DNA of 64,000 bases from Prinia subflava (Eukaryota > Chordata > Aves > Passeriformes > Cisticolidae), in NCBI RefSeq assembly GCF_021018805.1, contig NC_086257.1, positions 18,162,693-18,226,692 on the forward strand, written 5' to 3'. Shown here piece by piece: positions 51,685 to 63,785 of the stretch. A model generated the notes under the pieces. The model did no database searches and had not been told where the DNA came from. It saw only the letters and a program-made list of their open reading frames with translations. A program made the translations under genes and the position numbers. The first letter of the stretch is position 1, and each line of letters begins with the position of its first letter.

Positions 51685-52511
51685 TTACACACCTTCATGA
51701 TTTTAACCACACCACCTCTGCATTCAGTGGGGCCTCCTTGCAAGAACCTGCAACCTGTTAACACATTCAAGTCCTTTCCCATCCACCTCAGCAAAAATCA
51801 CAGGTGATGTTTAGACAGCTCACATTACTTCACCCTTACTTTTCGTGTTGATCAATAAAATCTCATGGCATTCTTCCACCTTTTCCTATCCATCTGCTCT
51901 TCTTCTCAAGGCTGTAAGGTTTTTGAGGCAGCAATTCACTTTTTGTTTTCTGTGTTTGCTTATCACAAAGAGGTCCAGCCTTTGGACAAAGGACAAGCAC
52001 TTACAGTGCTCATCATCACAAGGTACCATTGGTATATAGAACCTCCATAATTTCAGGAAATAAAACAAATCATGCATCATCATTATTAACAGTACTTTCT
52101 TTTTTCCCATTCTCTTTTGAGTCAGGGGAGCCCATATGTTCCCACTATGGGTTTTATTGTATTCCCTCTGAAGAATCTATTACTAGCCCTTGTCAGGCTA
52201 CCACTATGGCAGCAAGGAAACCTATTTTATGTAGGCAGATAAATGAGCCAATAAATTCTAAATCCACTGCTATGGATGCTTCAATTATTGCTATTATTTA
52301 TTGTCATTTGCTATGTGTTAACTGTCTCCTTGGGGCTGGACCAGTTGGCAGTGCTGATCAGGGTGAAAAGTCTTCTGTTGTGCTAAAAAGAGAAAACTGA
52401 TTCTGTGGAACTTAATAGAGAGGATGAGAGGAATATTAAAATAGAAACATTTCACAAGTAAACCATAACTCCCTATGAAAAAGAGTCCTCATGTTGTTTG
52501 TCAGTTTTCAC

Positions 52512-52629
52512 CTGCTGTATTGCTAATTAGAAGCTTCATTAAAGAGTATTTCGCAAAAAAAGAATCTAAATATTTCAGAAAGAAGGTTGGCCAGCAAACC
52601 AAAGAAAGACAACCAATCCAAAAAAATGA
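52512..52629 (-). other. candidate 118-nt exon or pseudo-exon with very strong acceptor
   Basis: On the minus strand a long pyrimidine run ending TTTTTTCTTCCCATACAG precedes 118 nt that end at CAG|GTGAAA. From the acceptor, phase 0 is open for all 39 codons; the next frame stops after about 18 codons. The predicted peptide is dominated by Phe, Leu, Trp and Cys (it begins SFFWIGCLSLVCWPTFFLKY). That composition simply follows from T-rich DNA and is not a recognised membrane domain. The acceptor is among the best in the window. Without conservation or transcript data this remains a probable pseudo-exon. Confidence 0.15.
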
Positions 52630-53847
52630 CTGTATGGGAAGAAAAAAGTAAAGGACATGAGACATCAGGGAAAGGAAGAGCAAGTCTTACATGGAGAGCC
52701 AAATTCTGAGATATAAATACCAGTTGAATACCTCAAGTTAGGATTTTCCACAAAAATGTTAAATCAGGGATTAACTGTTAATACTTGAAATACCTGAACT
52801 TGCTCATCAAGTGTGGGGAGAAAAAAAGGCCAACCAAATACCAAGCCCCATATAAACAAAAATCCCAACACATCTATGTAGAATTCTGGAGAGGGAGATG
52901 GTGAAAAGGGATGAGCATGAAGAACGCAGCACGCACTGCATGATGTTAACTGGGGATTCAAAACTCTTTAACCCCTGCAATCAGAACATGACAGCAAAAC
53001 CTGCATGCCTTCTAATGGGAAATAATGGGATATCTGGGTATTTATAATGCAGCATACCATTTTTTTTAATGAGAATAAGCTAGTTTTTAATAGAATTCAG
53101 ATATAGAAACGTCATACACGAAATGCACTGAAATTGTGCTTTCCTAACCAGCATTGCCCCATGCACCGAGGATTGATTTGCTCTGAGATTTACAGAACGA
53201 CACTGGATTATTGCTCAGCTCAAAACACATCTCTGGCACAGACAAACAAAGTTGAAAATGATGGATTGGTTGTATGCAATTCATTTGACAAGCATCAGAA
53301 AGTGGAGAGCAGGGAGAGGAGAAAACCCTTTACTAAAGCCACATAACCTGAGTTAATGAAATTATATTTAACTAAGGGTGTGTATTTAGACTTGATCTTA
53401 CCTTGGTGACTTAGCCATTAGTAGGAATTCATTGTTTACCTCCACGATCCTTATCGGTACTTAGGCAGTGTTTGCACGTGATTTTCAACTGATTGCTCAA
53501 CATGCTCTGTGTTAGACTGTTTTGAAATAAATGAAAACACAGCAAGATCACAGAGGGCTAATCGCAATTATCTAATCTGCTTAAAACTGCATGGTTTCTT
53601 TTCTTGTTGAGGCCACATTACGGCTTCCTCTATGGGCAGAACTGTGCCTACTGATGCCAAACCAGATACCTGTTTCTGCTTTTGCAAGACTAAAACCTCT
53701 GTCAGTGAAATGGAAACAGTTATTATTCCAAATTACTTTTCTTCCGCCATTTGAGGACCACTTCTCAAGAGGTGATAACCACCTATAACGATTATGGGCC
53801 TCTATTGATATCTGCAACAATTGTGAGTGATTTACACAATAGTTGCT

Positions 53848-53862
53848 AAAAAAAAAAAAAAA
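53848..53862 (+). repeat. A homopolymer (15)
   Basis: Fifteen A followed by GCCATCCGCTTCCCCC; a second A run starts near 53882. Confidence 0.85.
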
Positions 53863-56800
53863 GCCATCCGCTTCCCCCTCCAAAAAAAACCCTCCCACCT
53901 GTCCTAGTCACCCTAGGACACCACAGACCTCTAAGAACCATCACCATCATCACAGGACAGAGGATATTAAGCTTTGAACATCTCCAAGAAAGCTGAATAG
54001 CTCGTCAAATCTTTATATGGCTCAGGGGTGAAAATCAAATCTGAGTATTTTGACTTAAAGTCCAGCCTCTCGCTGTCTCTGGAGTGCAGATCCTGTCCAA
54101 CAATTCATGAAAAGAACAAAAAACCAAAGAGTTCCTGGAAAACCATTAAGCCAATAAGCAATTTACAAAAACAACACATAATTGAAAAGTAGCTTTTTAT
54201 AGTTTGTGTGTTTGCACTGGCTGGAGAACATAACAGCCAAAACTCTCTCACCCAGAAGGATTATGCTTTATCTTTGTGCAATCAGTTCTAAGATTTCACC
54301 CTGTGCACCTGAACTTCACAACCAAACTGCCTGAGAAATTACAACTTGTATGTCAGCTTCTTCCCTTTAAAGATAGCATTAACAATCAAGAGGAAAAAAA
54401 AGTTAATCTTAGCAGCTAGAGAGTTAATGCAGATACTGAAGGGTTTGCACATTAGCCTGCCAAGATCTGATGTCTGTTGTCTTCTCAGAGAATAAATTTG
54501 CCCTTGGGACATCTCTCAAGCAGCTGGAGCCCTTCAGACAATTAATGAGAAAGACTTCTAGGAACACTTTCACTGAAACTTCTCCCTTGTTCTACACCAG
54601 CCATTTTTAATGCATGTTCTGTTGTGGAGTCCTTCAAAAGAGCAACACCTTTGTGCCCTGTGGTCCTTGTAACAGGCTCCCGGCAGCAACAGCCAGGTAA
54701 ATAAATTAGAAGTATCAGAAATTGCTGTTTTACAAGGGGGAAGTGTCCATATCAAAGCTGTCAAACATCTGGGTTTGAACATGAGGCCAAACTGAGCTGC
54801 TACATTTTCATCTTCCCCAGTGTAACATTTCCCATCCAGCATCCAATTGCCTCTAGGATTAGACTGAGCCATGTTTTCCTTCAGATTTCACGAGCATTGC
54901 TTCTCCAGGACTCCACACAGCACAAGGCACCACCACTGAGGGAATAATCAGCATTCCGTGCAAGGGCCAGGGAGAGGCACATTAGAGCAGCAGGAATTAG
55001 AACAGCACTGGCATTTCCATTGCAGAATACCCCAGTAAGGAAGAGCCTGGCTCAGGATGGAGCAATTGAATGGCAAAAAGGCCCTGTAGGTTTGCTTAAG
55101 GCTTCCTGAAGTCTCAGTACTTGCCTGATGACCTTCCTTTTGAGACAGATCTTTATTATACTTTTTTTGCCAGGAGTTCAAAGGAGTAACACTGACAAAA
55201 TAAGGGAGATGATTCCCTCTACACTCCAGATCACAGCTTGCCAGAGTGGTGAGGAATTATCTTACAAACTTTTCCTCTATCATACAACAATGCTCAATCA
55301 ACAAGCAGCAATGAACATAAAGGTTCAGGGACAATTCCTGGTTAAGCATCAACATTTGCATGCTGTTGGAATTACTTGAACTTCTTGAATCTGCAAAATG
55401 AGGTTGGTCTTTTCCCAGAGAACCACTGCTGATTATTGTGATCCTCATGTGATGCATATCCAGCAAAAGGGGGAAAAGTCTGAAATATTAATTTTCCTCA
55501 AATATGACTAGACACTGGTAAGAAAATCACTTCTAACTGAAGAAGGTGAAAGCCAGATTGAAAAGTTTGGGCATTTTCTTATATTCTAACAGCATACGAC
55601 TACTTCCCATTTCAGCAGAGTTCAGACTTAAATGATAGAAATCCAACTGCTCTAGAAAATGAATATGTAAATGAAAAGTCTGGACACTCTCCTGTCATAA
55701 TGCTCCATATAGAAACCACAGCTTCTTTAGTTTAATTTCACACAAAATATAGGACAGAGTCAGATCTCCATGTCTGCACTGTGATGTTTTGTCCAGAGCT
55801 GTCCAATGAGCACTGCTACCAACTGACCATACACCATTAGAGCAAGACTAATTTATAGCTGCTGAAACCCTGATTGAGCCAACAGGTCACAGATTTTTTT
55901 TCTTTAGCACAATTGGCAACTGTATGGTTTGTTTGCACATGGCAGAATTGAGCTTTGTTTTTGCCATGACTATAAAATGCTGATGTTCATACTGCAAAGC
56001 CTTAATTGGAACAGGTCAATAGCAGCACAGTCTAGCCAGGCTAGCAAGGAAAATTCAGGAAAGGAAAGTGTCCTTATTATTCTAAAACTACAGAAAACTG
56101 AAAGGATACATTTCCAATAAAAATAACCTGGAAATATTGCAGGGGGAAAAGCTATTTTTTATGTATGAGAAAAGGGCACAATTTGGTCTGTTGCAAAAGA
56201 ACACACAGGAGCAGATTTTTGCTTTTGAAAAATGCCACATATGTGAAAGATTTGAGTGGTCTGGAAGTTGGTTTTCTTAAATAGTCACAAGGGAACGTGA
56301 TTGTTGCCAAAGCTTAGAATGTTACTATAATATTTGTGATAACCTGATAAAAATCCACAAAATTTTCATAAACACACTGGTTTCTAGAATATTGTCAGTA
56401 TTTAAGAATGTGTTTTATTCACAAGGCACATATTTTGAATACTCACTGATGTGAACAAAGTAATATTTTTAATCTATTTCCATTGTTTTTAAAGATCTGG
56501 CTCCTAAATCATAAATATTTGGGGTTGGCCATGTGTATTTGACAATTTTTTTTGCCTAAGCATAGACTCAGGCAACACTTCTCTTTTGCCAGAAATAGTT
56601 CCTGGCTAATGATTTCTGGGAAGATTTGATCATTATTTTAACAGGGCAGTGGAACAGATTCTTCGCATGGGGCCAACAAAGGAGTCAGTCAGAGAGTAAC
56701 ATGAACCTTGCCATGCTGCCACCCAGAAAAGAAGCCTTTTATAGGGAGCTTTGGAGGTACCTGGGAAGGAGGATGCAGCCTCTGCTCTACCCAAAAGCAG

Positions 56801-58306
56801 TAGGTCCCTGCTGCCTTTGATGATTCAGGCAATATGCAACTTACCTCTGCAAAACCCAAATTTAGTTCTGACACGCTGCGCTTTCAATCCCGCTCAGGCT
56901 GTCGAGCCTGCTCCTGCCCACTCCCTTTTCCAGGCTGGATTTCACTCTTTGGCAACGAGCAAAGTGATTCCTGGGACTATCAAATCAACCAGATGAAGAC
57001 TGACTTCTTCTCACTCAAAATATTATGCAGCACAATTCTCCAGTTATTTCCCCTGCAAGTGAGTCTGACAAGTGCTGTATAATGTGCAAACCAACTTACA
57101 CAAACAAAAGCATGAGAGAGCATGAGCAGAAATATAATTATGCAGAACAAACTTAGAACAGTTGTGAGGCTGCACAGACAGCAATTAGTTGACTGGCACT
57201 GCAAGAAAAGATGAATTTACCATTCAGAAAAAGCCCTGAGCAGCACATCCAATATGTACTCTGCAGCAAGCAAAGACAATGCTTCCTCAGACAGAAGAGC
57301 TTTATTGACACCAGTATGAATACCCTTTTTTATCCCTGTCTTCTCCAAAAATGGATTTTCTGAGGAGCAGTCTCAGGTGGTAATGTAAAGATTGCTGAAT
57401 TCTATCACCAAGTCATTATGTGACCTTGAGGAAAAAAGATTCACTCAAGTGCACAGGGTCTCCATTTACCTACTTTAGAATAGGTATGTAATCATAACAT
57501 TTATTGATAATGTGGAAGGGTAAGGGTTGTGAGGCTTTAATGAATTGTTAAGCACTTCAAGGTCCACAGCTACATAATAGCAATCTTTATTAATAAAGTT
57601 CTATTTACTGGCTATCACAACCCTTACTTCTGGAAATATAACAATATTTATATTTGTAGCAGCTCTAGATATTTTTAACCCTATTTTTTGCCATATTGTA
57701 GTTCAAAGATTGATTTTTATGAACATCTAGGACTGACTGATGGGGGAGAAAGAATACAACGTATCAAAACTCCAAATCTGTTTACACATCACATCCCCTT
57801 GGCTCTGTCAGAGGCATGTAGGGGGGCTACTGCTTGTCAAAGTTTGACCAGTTAAATGCAGCAGGAATCCACAAAAAGGAAAGAAAGAGATATGGCTGTT
57901 ATGAAGAACTAAGTCGTTTTTTTTCCTCTTCCAATTCACAATGTGCCTTGAAGGCAAATTTTACCATTTCCCCTTCACAAACAATAAATAGGATATCACC
58001 AGTCTGCTTAAACACAGCATTTCTTCCCAAAACAATAAGCATCATTATCATAATGATTGGTGCCGCTTAATGCCCTTTAAAAGTCAGGCTTTAAACACAG
58101 CTTTTCTAATGCAGAGCTCAGAACCAGCTGCTGTGCCCTGACCTGGGCTGGGAGGAAAGGCAGGAACACACACGGCTCCTGCTCAGCTCCTGAGAGTTTC
58201 CCCATGAACCCACTGACCACATCTGGCCTGCAGGAGCATTGCCATGGGCTCCAGATCAGTACTTTACCCACTAAATTTAAAAATTAAGTAGCAAGTACAT
58301 TAGGAA

Positions 58307-58425
58307 TCCTACCTGCAAAGAGCTGTAAGGAAATAGATAAAGTTGGCTTCCATCTTAATTTGAGCAAAAAGGAAATGATGGGTTCTGGTGTCTTACCTGG
58401 GCTGAGAGAGGGAGGAAGGACATCA
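58307..58425 (-). other. recursive-splice-like site with downstream 5' splice site
   Basis: On the minus strand a pyrimidine tract (CCTTCCTCCCTCTCTCAG) runs into CCCAG and then directly into GTAAGA at 58396-58391. An acceptor is thus fused to a regenerated donor. After 84 nt, at 58313/58312, a second donor-like site (GCAG|GTAGGA) follows, itself preceded by its own acceptor-like CCTTACAG. The frame from the site meets TAA after 13 codons, so the segment is not ordinary coding sequence. This order (acceptor, immediate donor, later donor, in-frame stop) is the layout of recursive-splice exons known from long vertebrate introns. It lies on the same strand as, and about 5.4 kb downstream of, the exon at 63786-63912. 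Function is inferred; a chance match is possible. Confidence 0.3.
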
Positions 58426-58429
58426 ATGA

Positions 58430-61400
58430 ATGAAACATACTGGGGGGAGGAAAAAAAATTAAATTTCTATTTTTAGGTATACACCAAGTTCTTTGTAGGA
58501 GCTGGAGGAAAAAAATTGCACAAATTACTTTCCACCTGACAGTTCTGAACCATCATAGAAACAATATTTGGTATTCAGCAAAACTAGGAAACTCTGTTGT
58601 CTGTCAAAAGAAAGAGTGAGAATTGTCTTATGCAGCAACACCTGATCTATTATTAATCCATACTTCAGAATAGACTTAAGATGTATTGACACCTTCAAGC
58701 AGAAAATGACAATGTACAGGCTCTTTTACACTCCTAAGGGAAATCCAGAACCATGGGTGAAGCTACCATTAAGGGGAGAGGGGAGGGAAAGCCAAATTAC
58801 ATTTCTTTACAAATAGCCTGAATCAGTTATCATTAATTATCAATTACATGTACCAATATAAACACATTGTTGGGTCGCTGATGAGCTGAACCTCATGAGG
58901 CATTTGAGAACGTGTGTTTGGAAGGGGATACCCCAACTTGGGTGCATTTTGAAGTAACTTACAAATCATCTAACTCAGTCAAAAAATAACTCACTTGAGA
59001 ATGATATAATTACTTTCAGTTTGCTTAAAGCCAAGGAAAAGTTGACACAGTGATTAAAAGGAGGGGGGGAGTGCAAGCAAAGGAAGAAAAAAAAAAAGAG
59101 TTACTTTATACTGCTTGAAATTGGGCTATTGGGAGGCCTAGGACTTGAGCTTATTTGAAGAAAGATTATCTTGACAAATTGGATAAACATTTTGTGCATG
59201 ACAGGACGCTGATGGAGAGTCTGTTCTGCAAGCACACCTGGGGGATAGTTTGCTTAGTGTGTGACCAAGGTGTTCAGCTAACCCCGAGTCCTCCCAGGGC
59301 GCTTTGTTTACCCTGTGACAGGTATAGGCAGATCTGAAGCCGAGGCCTCCAGAGCAGCTCCTGCAGACTTTGCAGATGCATTTTTCCCTCCTCCTTGGGA
59401 CAAAACACCTCTTGGCTAGACCAGACTACAAAAAGCTGCACCAGGATTCAGCAAACAGCTTGCATTTAAGGAAGCCTGCAGGCTGGCATGCCCGAGGCCA
59501 GTGAATGACCAGTGCAAATAAGGGATCACATCTCCATCCCTCCTCACCGCTCACATTGACCAGGAGGCACCACTCCAACACCGTGCTGGAATCATCATCA
59601 AGTAGTGGAAGATAAGAAAAACCCTACAAACACAACCTACTGGTCAGTCAGGAGGGGAGTGGACATCCCCTGGGGAGACTTTGGCTTCCCTGCCTCAGGA
59701 GACAGTGACCATTTTGTGCTGCCTTCACTTTGGTGTCAGAGGCTGAGCAGCACAAGACACCGGACCAAGGTGGGCGATGGCCACCGTGCAGGTGCTGGTG
59801 GCACCTGCTGACATCACCTAAAGGATTCCTTTGTCCAGGCAGGCAGGATGCAAACTTAGGCTTCTTGCAACAGAAGCAGTTGTGCTGCCAACTAAACCCT
59901 TGCAGATCCCAACACTGTCCCCTCAGGGCTTTTTTCACCTGTGAATTCAGGAGGACAAGGATTCCATTCTCAAACCCCACGTTCCCAAAGCTGCCATGCA
60001 GCCCTTCCTTCACCTTCCTGGGGGGCTGGTTTTCAGCCAGATGAGCTCTGGGGTATGGCAAGATGGTTAAAAGACAAGTATTAATGCCAGAGCAAAGGGG
60101 CAGAGGGATGGAGAAGGAACAGTAAAAGATAATTTTGTGAAGCTGAAGCTGTTATGGAGACATGCTTTACAACTACAGAAGTTTACACTAGCAGATGATA
60201 AATGCTCAGATCAGATTTTTTTTTTCTAAAGGCCAAAAATGTTGGCCTAGGACCGCTTTCACAAAATTAAACAACCCTAGAAGTGCTCTCTCCCCAGCTC
60301 AACGTGGCTTTTGCCTGCACTGAGTCCATAAAGATGACTTCAGCCACTTCCTACCTCCAAAGCGACGAGCAGGGCCCAGGGGGCAGCAATGGGGCAGACA
60401 GACCCTTTGGAGAAAGGGAGGATCAGGGTGGGATCACTGATCACTCTGGGATCACACCCAGCTCACTTTGGCTGCTGCAGGCTCTCCAGAGGAGGTCACT
60501 GAGGGTCACAGGTCACTGGAGGTCCTGACCACCAGCTGCCAGGGGAGCACACCCAGCTCCCTGAGACTGGAGCTGGTTTTGGTGGCTAAACTGAAGGGGC
60601 CTGTGTGCCATGTCGTGTTCCTGAGCCAGGCACACCAGTACATGGGCTCAGGGGTGTGAGAACAACGCTGAGCTGGCAAACTTCAAGCCAGAGTTCTGCA
60701 GAGGGGTTAACAAGCAGTGTGGGCAGAGAAAACAAGCTGTGTTTTACACTCCAGCAGCACATCATCCCAAATCCTGATTCTGTACCTTGGCATTGTCTGG
60801 TCTGTTTGGGGACAATTGTCTTCCTCTACCTCTTTGTAGTCACAAAATATTTTAAGAGGGGAAATTAGATGAAGAAGCCTAAAATTGATAGCTTGTATTG
60901 ACCCTTTGGACATCAGCCATAGATGACAATATGTTAAAATGGGGGAGGTCCATAAAGCTTCTGCCTCTGGTGTCCACCAGACCATGAAGGCAATGGTGAC
61001 CTGCCATACAGCACAAGGCTTTTAATATTGCTTACTGGACCAAGGCAGGACTAGGGAGATGTTCACAGCATTTATACTGAGAGGTAAGAATGGACCAGTT
61101 CCCTACAGCAACAATCAACCCATTCTGTACCCCATCAGTAAATTATTATTCTCCCTCTCTGACCAGCAGTGACAAGAAAACAAAAAAAAGCCAGAGCTGC
61201 TCTGCAGCAATACTGCATCACCTAACACAGATTTGATTTAAAGCCTACAAAACAAACAGGGAAGCATTACCAAATACCTCAGAAATATTTGAGAAACTGT
61301 TTTTAACATGGGAAGGGCCTTCATTGATTTTTGCCTTTCAAACTGAATTTTCCAGAGTGGCTGCCATCACTGTACACAAAAAGCAGCAGTCAAAGCAGTT

Positions 61401-62392
61401 AAAGGTGTTACAGAATTGCTCTGCTGCAGAAAACATTTTCACCCAGGCCATTTACATTCCCACATGTGCTCAGGCAGAACACCCCAAAGCTGACACTTAT
61501 TTCTCATGTGAGTTATGACAACTCAGAATAATTTCAGATAGTGTTCCCCGTGCAAGATACAAAGAGGTGGCAGAAATAATTTATCTCCATCCTATGTAGG
61601 TAATATGAACTTTTATAGGTAGACCTGGATTCAGCAAACAAGTCATCAGAAAGTGATCTGAAAATAAAGACATCGAATGATAGGAAACAAATATTTTTCC
61701 AGGATATAAGAGCCTAAAGGATGCCAGCAGAAAGTTGAGGAGCTCCCAAAGGCACCTATGTATCTCTGGCTTGCCCTGGGGTTATTTAGATGATGAGGAA
61801 CATTTTCATGATGCAACCCTTGCATCTTGTGTTTCGTTAGCTGAGTGTGTTGTCACTATCCTGACAGGAGGGATTGTCTTTTCAGGGTGACTGAAATAGA
61901 ATCAGGACACTATTGCATTCCAATTCATACAGTTATCATTAAAAAGCAACTTTTTCCTTATTTACCTGTGACACTACGCTGCACACACAGAAAGAACAAA
62001 GGTTGTCAGAGGCAGAGTCAGCCAAGCAGGAATGTTCTGGCTCTGGGGGAAGGTGATGATGTGAACTGCTGTGCCCCAGCTGACACGGCCCGTGGCTCCA
62101 CCAGCAGCACATCCCTGCCTGCGGGAAGGAGTCCAAGCCACAAAGGAAACAGTGACTCTGCAGTTTAATAGAAACCTTCAGGTACAGATGCAACAAAAAA
62201 AGGCAACAAAAGCTTAGCACAAAAGAGGCTATTTAGTGATCTAACACCAGTCCTCGATGCAAATACGCCTGTATCTAGGCATGAGTCTCGGCTGCAAGCA
62301 CCCATTTTGATGAAACACACTGATCATTAACATCCTTTCTCAAACAGCAAAAGATATACTATCCTTCCCAATTTTTTCTCTTATTTTCTCAC
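58430..62392. other. intronic DNA with GC-richer middle, no gene recognised
   Basis: The segment alternates AT-rich DNA (58440-59100) with a GC-richer stretch at about 59600-60660. Overlapping open frames of up to 137 codons occur on both strands in the GC-richer part, as expected where stop codons are rarer. One minus-strand interval, 59939-60047, has exon-like ends (CATACCCCAG before it, CAG|GTGAAA after it) and a single open frame of 36 codons. It enters with a split codon, so it could not directly follow the confident exon. I treat it as a pseudo-exon. A cluster of receptor half-sites at 60493-60530 is listed separately. Confidence 0.4.
60493..60530 (+). promoter_or_regulatory. cluster of nuclear-receptor-type half-sites (DR4, DR1, DR4)
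   Basis: Four hexamers in a row match or nearly match AGGTCA: AGGTCA at 60493, GGGTCA at 60503, AGGTCA at 60510 and AGGTCC at 60520, followed by TGACC. The spacings are 4, 1 and 4 bases, giving direct repeats of the DR4, DR1 and DR4 type. DR4 is used by thyroid-hormone and LXR-type heterodimers and DR1 by RXR, PPAR and HNF4-type receptors. Upstream (60421-60460) related GATCAC words recur, so the cluster may have arisen as a degenerate tandem repeat. Binding is inferred only from the motif. Confidence 0.3.
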
Positions 62393-62440
62393 CTCAGATT
62401 TAACTTTATTCAGTTTCAGACAAATTATTTTCATTTTAAG
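62393..62440 (-). other. candidate 48-nt microexon in matching phase
   Basis: On the minus strand a T-rich stretch ending GCATGTTTTGCAG is followed by 48 nt and a strong donor, GAG|GTGAGA. The interval is exactly 16 codons and is open only in phase 0, the phase in which the confident exon at 63786-63912 ends; the other two frames stop within three codons. The peptide (LKMKIICLKLNKVKSE) is lysine-rich and low in complexity, which argues against a conserved protein segment. It lies about 1.3 kb downstream of the real exon. It could be a true alternative microexon or a chance pairing of splice signals; length and phase do not settle it. Confidence 0.22.
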
Positions 62441-63785
62441 CTGCAAAACATGCAAAATAATATTAATTTGCTCTGCAAAATTGATCTTTGCACACAAAAT
62501 ACCCCACAAGCCCCTTATCTGCAAAATTCCAGTTGTCCTGACAAAACTTCCAAAAGTAATTAAAAAAAAGTAAAATCAAAAGACATCTTTGTCACCAGAT
62601 TGGTTTTGCATTTCCCACTGAAGTGATCCCCACATTTCTGAAGATCACACTCGTGCTCAGGCAGTGGAAGCCAGACAATGTGTGACACTGAGCAGTGATC
62701 AGATGGGGATGCTCACAGCAGAACTTTCCACCAGCACAATCGATCAGGCTCCAGAGATACAAAATTAGCTTTTCAAAAGTAGGTTTCCTGTTTGAAAATA
62801 GGACTTGCATGATTTCTAAAAAGGGAGCAGAGAACAGTGCCAGCAGGATGCCAGCCATGTCTGCAAACAAGCTCCCTCTACACATTCCCAGTGCAGAGTG
62901 CAGTGAAGCTGCAGGATTCTTGTTCATTCTCTGTTTCTAAAACCGTGAATTTAAGACCACCAGGAACCACTGACTTGATTTAGGTGGTCAACCCACTTTT
63001 GAAAGAAATCTATTCTTCAATGCTTTTGCTACCTGTTCTAGCTAAAGCTGGCTCAGCAAATCTCTTACACTCACACTTGTGCATCACCCTTGGGTGCTGT
63101 AGAAAACACTGCCTGTAACCAACACTATCACAATACAGCTCATTCCTGTTTCTTCCTTTTTTTTTCTTCAAATACTGTGTGTGATTTTAATCTCACAAAC
63201 AAAACAGTCACAGCTGCAATGAGCCCTCTCTTGCCTTTCCCTGTGTGTCAGGGTGTGCCCTCCCAGAATATCAGAATATCTGCCCCGGCCCGTTATGCCA
63301 AAGACAACCAGTCCTTTATGGCAGGAACGCCGAGCCCCATTAGCCAGGCAGACAGACACATTTGGAGCACGGGTCCCAGAACATAGGGGAGCCTTTGTTT
63401 CATTTCAGGGCAGGCCAGGGAGCCTCCATCACATGGGGGAAACCTTTGATGTCTCTGGGATTTAGAGGACAAGCCCAAACGAAAGCAGGGGCAGAGCAGC
63501 TTCTGCTAAGCAGGGCAAAGTTTTCCCCTCCGTGATGAGGGGAGGTTTTCTGTAGGAACAAAGCAGGCTCCAGCAGATGTGACCAGTGAGGAGACAGAGC
63601 TGACTGGCAGGACAGAAAACAAGGGCTCTACAGGGACAGCCTGCCAGAGCAGCCAGCCCTGAGCAGAAAAAACAACTTTCTGTAGCAGCTAAGGGGAAGA
63701 AAAACAACACTAAGGGTATATTTAAGTATATGTATATAAATATGCTGATATTTTGAAGCTCTAAAATACTTCTATATCAAATTAC
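62441..63785 (-). other. first part of the downstream intron
   Basis: The intron begins on the minus strand with GTAATT at 63785. The segment includes a GC-richer patch around 63230-63460 with several CpGs, a short tandem (AGAATATC twice near 63268-63283) and an AT-rich tract around 63710-63780. Open frames of up to 98 codons cross it on both strands but resemble nothing known and have no convincing paired splice sites. I see no gene here. Confidence 0.5.

Larger units (their letters stand above)
47354..58306. other. non-coding DNA, no gene recognised
   Basis: AT-rich DNA with scattered A runs and a 10-bp tandem duplication at 50623-50644. Two pseudo-exon candidates (48790-48870 and 52512-52629) are listed separately. 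An isolated strong minus-strand donor (GAG|GTAAGT) near 56850 has only a short open interval in front of it. A plus-strand frame of 140 codons (49256-49678) and one of 123 codons (52029-52400) resemble nothing known. Confidence 0.45.

Noticed and set aside
53400..53470. Minus-strand AAG|GTAAGA donor with a protein-like peptide (VPIRIVEVNNEFLLMAKSP)
   Set aside because: Only 20 codons are open and there is no pyrimidine tract before the available AGs.
59939..60047. Exon-like 109-nt minus-strand interval with a single open frame
   Set aside because: It enters with a split codon, which does not fit directly after the phase-0 exon end; it lies in GC-richer DNA where open frames are common. Kept only as a pseudo-exon note.
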